Positions 12,261-18,278 of a stretch of DNA of 21,279 nucleotides are shown here, piece by piece (within the stretch, counting starts at the first letter, position 1; every line of letters begins with the position of its first letter). Source of the stretch: a virus. The stretch spans positions 1 through 21,279 of the IMG/VR virus record IMGVR_UViG_3300017765_000087. The stretch is one strand, 5' to 3'. Under the pieces are notes generated by a model. The model was not told the origin of the DNA and searched no databases. It was given only the letters and a program-made list of their open reading frames with translations. The position numbers and the translations under genes are program-made.

Positions 12261-13108
12261 CCTTCCTTGACATTGTATAGTAGAATCTCTCTTGCCTTCT
12301 TTGCTTCAAACTTATCATCTATTTGTTTTCTTCTCCCTGCTGTGTATGTTATGTCAAAATGTGCTACGTTTAGTTTATGGTTTTGCTTTTCAAAGAAATC
12401 ATCGTCTGCTCTGTTAGCAAGAAATACCTGTGAACATGTATCAGCATACTTTATCAACTCTATTAAATCATTATCATTAAAAGCATTGCCATAATCAGCA
12501 TAAGATGTCCTATAAGGGGGGTCGAAAAAATGGAATGCATACACCTTAGATGGGGGTGCTTTAACTTCTTTCCAGTCTTTACTTGTTATCTCTGCACCTT
12601 GCAATGCTTCACTCCACCACTTAACAATCTCTTTATCGTAAACAGTATCCTTTTGATTAAGAAGTCCACTAGGTGTACCATAGCGTCCATTAGTATTCTT
12701 ATTGATCTGATATATGCCATTGAAACCTGTTTTCATTAAGAAGTATAGTGTTGATGCTTCCTTAACTTCACTCCATCCTTTATAATCAAATGCGTGTCCA
12801 TGTCTGACCTCGAAATAATATTTCTTTCTATCTTCCTTGCTGAGTGGTATATACTTCTCTTGATATTCGTCCATGTGTTTGATAAACTGAGAATGATTAT
12901 CTCTTATCATTCTGTATATTCTCATGATGTCTGGGTTAATATCATTAATCAATACATACTTCGGTTTGTACCTTTTCATTACATATATGAACATAGCACC
13001 ACCACCGAAAAATGGTTCATGATAGTGAGTGACGTAACTAGGCAAGTAAGGTTGATAATGCTTCATCATCTTATTCTTACCACCTGCCCACATGAAAAGG
13101 GGTTTCAT
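12245..13108 (-). CDS. Dam-like DNA N6-adenine methyltransferase (D12 class)
   Basis: A 287-aa protein of typical D12/Dam length. FMWAGGKNKM (5-14) is the N-terminal AdoMet-binding segment, EPFFGGGAMF (31-40) is motif I, the FNGIYQINKNTNGRYGTP block (129-146) is typical of Dam and DpnM, and DPPY (196-199) is the catalytic motif IV of adenine methylases. Order I-then-DPPY marks the alpha class. Function: AdoMet-dependent methylation of adenine in DNA; target unknown, GATC by family resemblance only. It overlaps the upstream endonuclease-like gene by ATGA, so its likely job is to protect phage DNA from that enzyme, with protection from host restriction as an alternative. Confidence 0.92.
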   Translation of the reverse strand: MKPLFMWAGGKNKMMKHYQPYLPSYVTHYHEPFFGGGAMFIYVMKRYKPKYVLINDINPDIMRIYRMIRDNHSQFIKHMDEYQEKYIPLSKEDRKKYYFEVRHGHAFDYKGWSEVKEASTLYFLMKTGFNGIYQINKNTNGRYGTPSGLLNQKDTVYDKEIVKWWSEALQGAEITSKDWKEVKAPPSKVYAFHFFDPPYRTSYADYGNAFNDNDLIELIKYADTCSQVFLANRADDDFFEKQNHKLNVAHFDITYTAGRRKQIDDKFEAKKAREILLYNVKEGVTVV

Positions 13109-13623
13109 AATAATCCTTTAAACCAGTTTCTTAATCTTGTTTTGAACTCTTGTTCTGTCTCATTCATAGCAATGGAATATCCTCGATACTTCATTATATC
13201 ATATAATGTGCCTGTTGCACCACCACCATGTCTATTTGTATCAAACTCAAATCCCACACCACCACATGATAAAAATATCTGGTTTGGTTTTAAATCCATA
13301 TACACTTGATACTTACATGCTCTCTCACATGCATTCCTATGATCTTGTTGATATTTGTCTTCACATAATCCTACGATTTTCCCATCATAAAATATAACTC
13401 CACCATCACTATAAATTTCATTAGAGTTACCTGTCATGTGTCTAGCGTAGTTAACATTTTCTTCTCCTATTAACTCTGCAACTGTTACCATTTTTCTTTT
13501 ATCCCACTTATCATCATGACATTTAAACTCATCATATATCTCTTGGACTAGGGATATATGTTTGTTCTCATGTTTAGTTTGTTTTCCACTTGAAAAACTA
13601 TGTGTTCCTTTTTTTGCTGTCAT
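13105..13623 (-). CDS. Putative type II restriction endonuclease, EcoRI/MunI-like PD-(D/E)XK fold
   Basis: A 172-aa protein. Residues 72-105 carry SDGGVIFYDGKIVGLCEDKY followed by Q...RNACERACKY. This reproduces the core of EcoRI-like enzymes: acidic residue before two Gly (D73), a strand with E-x-K (E88, K90), a following Gln, and N-A-x-E-R (97-101), as in EcoRI's GNAIER. The basic N-terminus (about 1-22) may be an arm on DNA. It is shorter than EcoRI (277) and MunI (202). ATGA overlaps join it to the helicase upstream and the adenine methyltransferase downstream, the expected partner of a type II nuclease. Identified by motif only; a Holliday-junction or DNA-end nuclease is the alternative. 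Confidence 0.62.
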   Translation of the reverse strand: MTAKKGTHSFSSGKQTKHENKHISLVQEIYDEFKCHDDKWDKRKMVTVAELIGEENVNYARHMTGNSNEIYSDGGVIFYDGKIVGLCEDKYQQDHRNACERACKYQVYMDLKPNQIFLSCGGVGFEFDTNRHGGGATGTLYDIMKYRGYSIAMNETEQEFKTRLRNWFKGLL

Positions 13624-14873
13624 GATGCATATGCTATAGGGGGTAATCCTTCCTTGAATATGTAATCAACAATAGACTCTAGTCTTCTAGCAATCTTATC
13701 TCCATACTTGTTCTCTGTTGGTACTGTGATCTGTCCACTTGATTTCTTATAGAACTGCCAGTTACCAATAGTCAACTGACCATTAGAGATAGCGTCTCTA
13801 TCATCTTTGTGAACTCTGATAACTCTACCAATAGTTTGTGCCATTTCGATAGTTGGTAAATTTCTCAATAGTATTGTATGAGTAAGTCCATTGACATTGA
13901 TACCTTCAGATAATATACTGTAGTGAAATACAATAACCTTACGATTATTATCATTGCCAAACTTAGTAAGAGTATCAAAGAACTCTTCTCTACCTACCTT
14001 CTTTCCATTGATGATAGCACCATACTTTGATGTAATATGTAGTACATCATATCCATTATCAGATAACCAATCAAGTATGAATGTTCTTGATAACATATTG
14101 TTTAGAACTCTAGTGCTAGGACTAGCAACTAATACTTTATGTCCATTGTCTCCGAATGATGTTAACATGTCCATTAAGTTCTGTGCATCAACCTCATGTG
14201 CATTCTCTTTGTTTCTCTCTGTCTTACATGTAAAAGGAACAACTTTAGGCGGTAATATAGCACCACTATCAATAAGTTCCTGTGCTTTTACATTACATAG
14301 AGTGTTACCCCATACTTTAGTATTGTTCATACCTCTAGTTTTAGATGCACCTCTACCTAACTTAGGTGTTGCTGTAAATGCGAACCTACGATATGCTACA
14401 CCAAATGACATTCTAGCAACCGCTTCAAAGAAATTCTTTGATGTGCCATTATGTGCTTCATCATAGTAAATAGTATCAACTTCTACATCAACTGCATTAC
14501 ATACTTTGTGTAGTGAATGATATGTTGTAGAGATAATAATATTCTTTGTGCTATTGTTAACCCATTCATTCAACTCAAACTGATTAGTTGTACTGAAGTG
14601 ATGAGTCTCTCCTGAGTGAACATGAGCAATATCAAGACCAAACTTTGAGTTCTGTTCTGTGATAAACTCTGTGAACTCTGCACATAACTGGTTTGCTAGT
14701 AATATACGTGGTGCGACTACTACAATAGTTTGTGATCTTGGTAACTGAAATTGCTTCATAGCATCAGCGATCATAATATAAGTTTTACCACCACCTGTAG
14801 GAATAATGACCTGACCATATGGTGTCTCTTGCATTGCGTTAAATGCTCTTTGCTGATGGGGTCTTAACTGCAT
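13620..14873 (-). CDS. SF2 DEAH-box helicase (type III restriction Res-subunit-like)
   Basis: A 417-aa protein from Met at 14873: LRPHQQRAF (Q-like motif, 3-11), Walker A PTGGGKT (25-31), motif Ia VAPRILLANQL, DEAH (138-141), FTATP (motif III, 166-170), and QTIGRVIR (motif VI, 346-353). This is the ResIII/helicase-C layout of translocases such as UvsW and restriction-subunit helicases. A TTG-started extension to 14915 begins in the -10 box and is unlikely. UvsW-type recombination helicases are common in T4-like phages, but the ATGA link to an endonuclease and a methyltransferase suggests a role in that module, for instance as a motor or DNA remodeller. Confidence 0.88.
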   Translation of the reverse strand: MQLRPHQQRAFNAMQETPYGQVIIPTGGGKTYIMIADAMKQFQLPRSQTIVVVAPRILLANQLCAEFTEFITEQNSKFGLDIAHVHSGETHHFSTTNQFELNEWVNNSTKNIIISTTYHSLHKVCNAVDVEVDTIYYDEAHNGTSKNFFEAVARMSFGVAYRRFAFTATPKLGRGASKTRGMNNTKVWGNTLCNVKAQELIDSGAILPPKVVPFTCKTERNKENAHEVDAQNLMDMLTSFGDNGHKVLVASPSTRVLNNMLSRTFILDWLSDNGYDVLHITSKYGAIINGKKVGREEFFDTLTKFGNDNNRKVIVFHYSILSEGINVNGLTHTILLRNLPTIEMAQTIGRVIRVHKDDRDAISNGQLTIGNWQFYKKSSGQITVPTENKYGDKIARRLESIVDYIFKEGLPPIAYAS

Positions 14874-14906
14874 AATAAAATAAATGACTTTCGTCTCAAT
14901 ATTATT

Positions 14907-14964
14907 ATTATACAATAAAAAAACCCCTTTTGCAAGGGGTTGTGACAGTTTGGTAACTGGACTA
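14907..14964 (-). promoter_or_regulatory. Promoter of the helicase-nuclease-methylase operon, with degenerate dyad (cassette 11)
   Basis: TATAAT at 14907-14912. Dyad arm TGTGACA (14941-14947) is intact; the other (14958-14964, TGGACTA) is degenerate, though CAGTT-TGGT-AACTG (14946-14959) is perfect. A TTGCAA at 14930-14935 sits 17 bases from the -10 and could act as a -35; it lies in the terminator loop. Leader ends TTTTATT before the helicase ATG. Confidence 0.6.
14917..14941 (-). terminator. Intrinsic terminator before the helicase operon
   Basis: Minus strand: AACCCCTT (14934-14941) pairs with AAGGGGTT (14922-14929) around a 4-base loop, followed by seven T (14917-14923, overlapping the stem end). 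It ends the 15844-14962 transcript and sits between the dyad and the -10 box of the next promoter. Confidence 0.8.
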
Positions 14965-15129
14965 ATCTGGAATCATATCTCGACAAATCCTACGACAGGA
15001 TTGATTATGGGTTTGTTCTGAACAATCAACTATACAATCAAAATAGTCGTTCCAAAGATCATTGTTGGGTGTTTCAGAAGAGAAGTTGTAATATTCTGGT
15101 GTCTGTTTGTGATTCATTAAGTTGTGCAT
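14962..15129 (-). CDS. Hypothetical 55-aa Cys-containing protein
   Basis: Starts MHNLMNHKQTPEYYNFSSET (ATG 15127-15129, with GAGG just upstream) and ends CRRICRDMIPD; four Cys in the C-terminal third (C-x3-C, C-x3-C) could form two disulphides or a metal site. The same frame extends to a TTG at 15159. A separate short ORF (MNPNSCIMS, stop) with a good AAGGAG site starts at 15169 in another frame. Stops at the edge of the cassette 11 dyad. Confidence 0.58.
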   Translation of the reverse strand: MHNLMNHKQTPEYYNFSSETPNNDLWNDYFDCIVDCSEQTHNQSCRRICRDMIPD

Positions 15130-15196
15130 TGTTACCTCGTAAGTTAACTCATAATACAAGAGTTTGGGTTCATCTTGTTCTCCTTAAGTCTACCAC

Positions 15197-15204
15197 TATT
15201 TATT
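15197..15204 (-). promoter_or_regulatory. Late-promoter-like octamer AATAAATA
   Basis: In the short gap between the 55-aa genes at 15249 and 14962, the minus strand reads AATAAATA, followed about 20 bases later by AAGGAG. Matches NATAAATA but could be chance in AT-rich DNA. Confidence 0.3.
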
Positions 15205-15248
15205 TTGATATCATCACATTTCAGTCACTTAGTAACAAGAATTTATGC

Positions 15249-15416
15249 CTAGATACCATCCTGAGTACAACATTCAACAGTACAACTCCACCCTTCATCA
15301 CTAACCATTTTCATTATCTCTGCTCCTGTTGAAATGTTATTGGTTACACATTCTCCTTTTTTATTATGGTAACCATGTATGCTACAATCCCACCACGAAA
15401 TGCGATAACAATCCAT
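15249..15416 (-). CDS. Cys-rich 55-aa protein
   Basis: Starts MDCYRISWWDCSIHGYHNKK, ends SCTVECCTQDGI; six Cys and four Trp/His-rich positions in 55 residues. The ATG directly follows the stop of the 65-aa gene (TAAATG). Metal-binding or disulphide-stabilised protein is plausible; no family recognised. Confidence 0.6.
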   Translation of the reverse strand: MDCYRISWWDCSIHGYHNKKGECVTNNISTGAEIMKMVSDEGWSCTVECCTQDGI

Positions 15417-15614
15417 TTAATATACGACCTCCCACATTGGGTCATTCTTTGGGTCAACCCAAAAATTTATACCTGTGTTGGGATTATATACATGCCATTT
15501 ATCTAATCGTTCATCACAATACATATACCCATCACGTTTCATGTGATAAGTGAATAGTTCCTGTGCTTCCCTACTATCCTCTCTGGGTATGAGTCTTAAT
15601 CTATGTGTGTTCAT
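15417..15614 (-). CDS. Hypothetical 65-aa protein
   Basis: Starts MNTHRLRLIPREDSREAQEL, contains KWHVYNPNTGINFWVDPKND. Overlaps the 76-aa gene by one base and abuts the 55-aa Cys-rich gene. Function not recognised. Confidence 0.66.
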   Translation of the reverse strand: MNTHRLRLIPREDSREAQELFTYHMKRDGYMYCDERLDKWHVYNPNTGINFWVDPKNDPMWEVVY

Positions 15615-15844
15615 TAATAAGAATGGTCATCAGTAATACATACATCATCAAAACATACAGCATAAGATAGTTCGTCTCTCCAATAAGAATAATATATCTT
15701 ATCCCAGATGAGATCGAACTCCTCTTCATTTAGATTTTTGAATAAACATTTATCATTCAAATAAATGTGATACGTTGCCATTTCTCTTGATGCATAGGTT
15801 ATGTTTGGTTGCCTATCATTATGGGTTTCGTAATCTCCTGACAT
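15614..15844 (-). CDS. Conserved-looking hypothetical 76-aa protein
   Basis: From Met22 the sequence MATYHIYLNDKCLFKNLNEE EFDLIW...ELSYAVCF resembles a small protein family I associate with cyanophages (YHI-L-x-D-KCL-FKNLNEEEF). The frame opens at 15844, immediately after the stop of the 38-aa gene, so either Met1 or Met22 (15781) may be the true start. Function unknown. Confidence 0.68.
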   Translation of the reverse strand: MSGDYETHNDRQPNITYASREMATYHIYLNDKCLFKNLNEEEFDLIWDKIYYSYWRDELSYAVCFDDVCITDDHSY

Positions 15845-15961
15845 TTAATCCTCTTTGTTTAGTACAATAACTGGTGCGATGACTCTGTGAAACTCTCTAA
15901 AGTATTCCATCCTATCCTTTGCGTATAGTCTAGGTTCTTTTTTAGGTTTCTTTTTTGCCAT
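15845..15961 (-). CDS. Small basic 38-aa protein
   Basis: Starts MAKKKPKKEPRLYAKDRMEY, with eight Lys/Arg in the first 16 residues, then a hydrophobic APVIVL near the C-terminus. Stop abuts the next ATG (TAAATG) and the ATG overlaps the previous gene by one base, strong signs of a real gene. A nucleic-acid-binding role is possible from charge alone. Confidence 0.62.
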   Translation of the reverse strand: MAKKKPKKEPRLYAKDRMEYFREFHRVIAPVIVLNKED

Positions 15962-16113
15962 TAGAATAATGTGTCTAGTGTATCTGATTCTGAACCGAGT
16001 ACAGATGATATCCAATCATCCTCTTGCTCCTGTACACAATCATATACAGGTATTTCAAATTTATCCGAAACCACCTTTCTGTGATTTCCTTGTTTCATGT
16101 TCAATTTTTTCAT
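15961..16113 (-). CDS. Hypothetical 50-aa protein (start uncertain)
   Basis: From MKKLNMKQGNHRKVVSDKFE to the acidic tail DTLDTLF. The first codons overlap the 64-aa gene by about 50 bases in another frame. Other possible starts are an ATG at 16176 (71 aa) and a GTG near the 64-aa stop. The C-terminal half (IPVYDCVQEQEDDWISSVLG) is acidic. Confidence 0.5.
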   Translation of the reverse strand: MKKLNMKQGNHRKVVSDKFEIPVYDCVQEQEDDWISSVLGSESDTLDTLF

Positions 16114-16255
16114 AATCTCGTTTTGCCTTTTTGAGTTTGTGTACTTCCTCTTCCGTATAGAGGAATGGTTCTTCAACAGATTTTTTTAGTGCTGTCTTAA
16201 TGGATTTAATAACTCCAACAATAGGTACTGATCTGTTGATGTTCGGTGTAATCAT
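16061..16255 (-). CDS. Conserved-looking 64-aa basic protein ending KGGFG
   Basis: Starts MITPNINRSVPIVGVIKSIK; then TEEEVHKLKKAKRDYEKIEH and a GGFG tail. The Lys/Glu-rich helix followed by a Gly tail resembles small cyanophage proteins from memory, role unknown. It begins six bases after the 2OG oxygenase stop. Confidence 0.62.
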   Translation of the reverse strand: MITPNINRSVPIVGVIKSIKTALKKSVEEPFLYTEEEVHKLKKAKRDYEKIEHETRKSQKGGFG

Positions 16256-16261
16256 TATATA

Positions 16262-16906
16262 CTATGGTTTAAGTGGTGTGGGGTCACGTTGTGACTCTTT
16301 GTTATTTGGCACAACATAGAGGTTGCCAGAGAATGTTATACGAGGTTTATCACTACGATTTGGTGCAACCAAATGTGCGTAGTGTGATGGAAATATCATA
16401 AAATCACCCTTCTTCACCTTCGGTATCACTCTTGGAAATACTGGCATGTCAAATGCCTGTGCCAATCCCGATTTCTTATATTTAGAATGACCATCATACC
16501 AGAATCGGAATCCAACATCTTCATTGTCAGGAATGTCATAAAAATATACCATGCTTAAGTTACAGAATGGTACTTCATGTGTATGGTATTCTTGAAAATG
16601 TCCTTTGTTATATTTGTTTGCCCATGCGTCCTGTGGTACAACTTCAATATCAATCTTTGGTTTTAACTTTTCAATAGCATCATCTATATCCAAGCGAACA
16701 CACTCTAACCAGTCATTCCAAGGTAAGTCCATGTTTTTCTCTGCTTGAAATGTAGTCAAACAATCACAATCCCAAGGGGATGCGGTGTATATACTATCCT
16801 GATATACATGTTTGTCAAACAATCTTTTGATTTGATCTTGATACTCGTCAGATAGTGTAGAATGATAATACCACTGTGGGCAAAACATTTCAATAGTTCC
16901 ACTCAT
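16262..16906 (-). CDS. 2OG-Fe(II) oxygenase (2OG-FeII_Oxy_5-like)
   Basis: A 214-aa protein. WANKYNKGHFQEYHTHE (95-111) gives the metal-binding H108/H110 region, SMVYFY (118-123) the following strand, FPSHYAHLV (172-180) the distal His178, and R189 in DKPRITFSGNLY the probable 2-oxoglutarate anchor. This is the layout of the phage and bacterial family with N-x-Y-x-x-G-x-F-Q-x-H-x-H and F-P-S-x-x-x-H. Such enzymes hydroxylate protein or nucleic-acid side chains using O2 and 2-oxoglutarate; the substrate is unknown. T4-like cyanophages carry several, often beside tail genes. ATGA overlap with the 66-aa gene. Confidence 0.87.
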   Translation of the reverse strand: MSGTIEMFCPQWYYHSTLSDEYQDQIKRLFDKHVYQDSIYTASPWDCDCLTTFQAEKNMDLPWNDWLECVRLDIDDAIEKLKPKIDIEVVPQDAWANKYNKGHFQEYHTHEVPFCNLSMVYFYDIPDNEDVGFRFWYDGHSKYKKSGLAQAFDMPVFPRVIPKVKKGDFMIFPSHYAHLVAPNRSDKPRITFSGNLYVVPNNKESQRDPTPLKP

Positions 16907-17103
16907 AATTTATAGAGTTCATTTAGATGTAGTTTTTCAACACATGACCGTACATACTCCATCTGTGTTTCGTATGTATGTACGTCTAGTGATTTATCTG
17001 CAAAAAATTGTTTCTGCAGACTTGCAACGTATTTAATAAGTGCATTTTTAAGTAAGGTCTTTTCTTCTAGACCAAACATAGATGAGTGGTAAAGGTATGA
17101 CAT
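16903..17103 (-). CDS. Hypothetical 66-aa helical protein
   Basis: Starts MSYLYHSSMFGLEEKTLLKN; helical, with a Cys-containing C-terminus (YVRSCVEKLHLNELYKL). Overlaps the oxygenase start by 4 bases, so probably co-translated. Function not recognised. Confidence 0.64.
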   Translation of the reverse strand: MSYLYHSSMFGLEEKTLLKNALIKYVASLQKQFFADKSLDVHTYETQMEYVRSCVEKLHLNELYKL

Positions 17104-17104
17104 C

Positions 17105-17344
17105 TTACTGGGGTTTAATTGCCTGTAACTTTGCTGTTTCTATCTCGTCACTCTCATCAGCATTAGTGTGATGTGTGACTTCTCTTAGGGTCTTGAGATA
17201 TCCCATTACATGTTCTCTGATCTCCATGAGTTCATTAAAACAATCTTGGTTGTATGCACACCCTCTCAATTTATGGTCAGGTTTTAATACTGACTCTTGA
17301 AATAGAGTTAATGCTCTATCGTATCTAACTTCGGGGGATTCCAT
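17105..17344 (-). CDS. Hypothetical 79-aa protein
   Basis: Starts MESPEVRYDRALTLFQESVL, with CAYNQDCFNELMEIREHVMG and an acidic C-terminal part (ADESDEIETAKL). One base from both neighbours. Function not recognised. Confidence 0.65.
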   Translation of the reverse strand: MESPEVRYDRALTLFQESVLKPDHKLRGCAYNQDCFNELMEIREHVMGYLKTLREVTHHTNADESDEIETAKLQAIKPQ

Positions 17345-17345
17345 T

Positions 17346-17489
17346 TTAGTATTGAGTAGTGTAATCTAGATCATATTCGTAAGAACAATCATCAAACATA
17401 TCTAAATCCTCTTCAGCATCTTTAATCATCAACATAGGTGTTGAATCTTCTTTCTTGCTTTTGTTTTCTGTTAGTTTTTTGGTAGTCAT
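17346..17489 (-). CDS. Hypothetical 47-aa acidic protein, dual-coded start
   Basis: Starts MTTKKLTENKSKKEDSTPML, then MIKDAEEDLDMFDDCSYEYD and ends DYTTQY: basic first third, very acidic rest. Its first 68 bases overlap the 59-aa gene in another frame. The same frame opens further upstream (GTG at 17579), but that part reads like a shadow of the 59-aa gene. Confidence 0.55.
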   Translation of the reverse strand: MTTKKLTENKSKKEDSTPMLMIKDAEEDLDMFDDCSYEYDLDYTTQY

Positions 17490-17601
17490 AAGAGTCTTCC
17501 GAGAAAGATGATTTAGAGTTACGAGATCTCTTGTCTCGTATTGATTTTCCGTAAGAGTAGTTGCCTTTTTCGCTCCCACCCCTTCTAAATGTTTTACCCA
17601 T
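17422..17601 (-). CDS. Basic 59-aa protein (MGKTFRRG type)
   Basis: Starts MGKTFRRGGSEKGNYSYGKS, then IRDKRSRNSKSSFSEDSYDY and ends RRFNTYVDD; Arg/Lys/Ser-rich, likely disordered. The MGKTFRR opening is one I associate with small cyanophage proteins. Its last 68 bases are shared with the start of the 47-aa gene. Confidence 0.58.
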   Translation of the reverse strand: MGKTFRRGGSEKGNYSYGKSIRDKRSRNSKSSFSEDSYDYQKTNRKQKQERRFNTYVDD

Positions 17602-17632
17602 TGATAGTGAATAACTTACATTTTATATAGTT

Positions 17633-17650
17633 GAAGTATGATTATACTTC
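17633..17650. repeat. Short hairpin after the 74-aa gene
   Basis: GAAGTAT (17633-17639) and ATACTTC (17644-17650), a perfect 7-base stem with a 4-base loop overlapping the stop codon. No T-run follows on the minus strand, so it is more likely a processing or stabilising hairpin than a terminator. Confidence 0.5.
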
Positions 17651-17866
17651 TGTTTGACTTGCTACATTTCTAGCATATGAAACAAGTTCAGATATATGAC
17701 CTTCTTGTTCATTTGTAACTGTATATGTTAAGTCATCATAAACATATCCAACACCTTTAAGGAAATCAGATGTTTTTTCTACAACTTCTTTAAGACCTTC
17801 AGATGTGAATTCTTTAGTTGTATTCGTTCCGTCATCATCTATGGCGGTCAATATAAAAGAGGGCAT
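17642..17866 (-). CDS. Hypothetical 74-aa protein
   Basis: Starts MPSFILTAIDDDGTNTTKEF, with SEGLKEVVEKTSDFLKGVGY and a C-terminal ELVSYARNVASQTEV. Alternating strand/helix pattern; similar small proteins occur in cyanophages from memory, role unknown. The start codon lies inside the hairpin 17857-17890 and directly behind a consensus promoter. Confidence 0.66.
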   Translation of the reverse strand: MPSFILTAIDDDGTNTTKEFTSEGLKEVVEKTSDFLKGVGYVYDDLTYTVTNEQEGHISELVSYARNVASQTEV

Positions 17867-17890
17867 TGGTTTGTGCCAAAGTACCCTCTT
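17857..17890 (-). terminator. Terminator-like hairpin overlapping a start codon
   Basis: Minus strand AAGAGGG (17884-17890) pairs with CCCTCTT (17857-17863); an inner TTGG/CCAA stem (17876-17879 and 17866-17869) extends it; TTTTATATT follows. It would end the tail-fibre transcript while holding the ATG of the 74-aa gene. The AAGAGGG/CCCTCTT arms are the same as at 4514-4535. Confidence 0.6.
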
Positions 17891-17918
17891 ATTATAGCAT
17901 GTTTTTAATGCATGTCAA
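17891..17918 (-). promoter_or_regulatory. Consensus sigma70-type promoter (TTGACA-16-TATAAT)
   Basis: Minus strand TTGACA (17913-17918), 16-base spacer, TATAAT (17891-17896). The -35 overlaps the stop of the 119-aa gene. Predicted initiation near 17884 removes the ascending arm of the hairpin, so this promoter escapes it. Drives the genes from 17866 leftward. Confidence 0.72.
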
Positions 17919-18274
17919 GTTTTTGGAAATGCTGCCTTCGTACTCTTGACTCCAAGATACCATGTACCTGTCTTTGCGTCTGAACCTAGTTTACCATCAT
18001 CAATGTCATGCCAGAGTTGATCAAGTTGTTCTGTCACTTCATTGTACTCATACTTTCTCTTCATATTATATGGTTCGGGTGCAATTGTTTTCCTTGAGAT
18101 AGTATCATTTGTTTTATCATACTCAAACTCTGGTGCGTTATCTGTACCTGCGACATAAGATAATCCAGTTTCATCAAACTCTTTCCATGCGTAATCGGAA
18201 TGAGTTTCAAAAGTTTCTCCATCTGCCACTAACTGACAAACGAGACCTGCTTCAACGTGTACTAATGCTTTCAT
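17915..18274 (-). CDS. Tail-fibre-associated protein, 119 aa (assembly/chaperone-like domain)
   Basis: The C-terminal half (69-119) reads YNMKRKYEYNEVTEQLDQLW, HDIDDGKLGSDAKTG and then WYLGVKSTKAAFPKT. This is a widespread phage domain with consensus R-x-x-E-Y-x-x-x-x-x-Q-L-D-x-L-W-H-D-I, often encoded beside tail fibres and annotated as unknown or fibre assembly. The N-terminal half is beta-rich with a hydrophobic start. Its position four bases after the tail-fibre gene fits a fibre chaperone or small virion component. Confidence 0.7.
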   Translation of the reverse strand: MKALVHVEAGLVCQLVADGETFETHSDYAWKEFDETGLSYVAGTDNAPEFEYDKTNDTISRKTIAPEPYNMKRKYEYNEVTEQLDQLWHDIDDGKLGSDAKTGTWYLGVKSTKAAFPKT

Positions 18275-18278
18275 GTTC

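Noticed and set aside
13954-14466. Long plus-strand open frame (170 codons) opposite the helicase
   Set aside because: Antisense to a gene with all SF2 motifs; product has no sensible composition and no ribosome site was seen.
12245-14873. GAATTC or CAATTG as avoided sites, implying the nuclease target
   Set aside because: Both words occur in the window (GAATTC near 7348 and 17805, CAATTG near 18080), so avoidance gives no evidence for a target.
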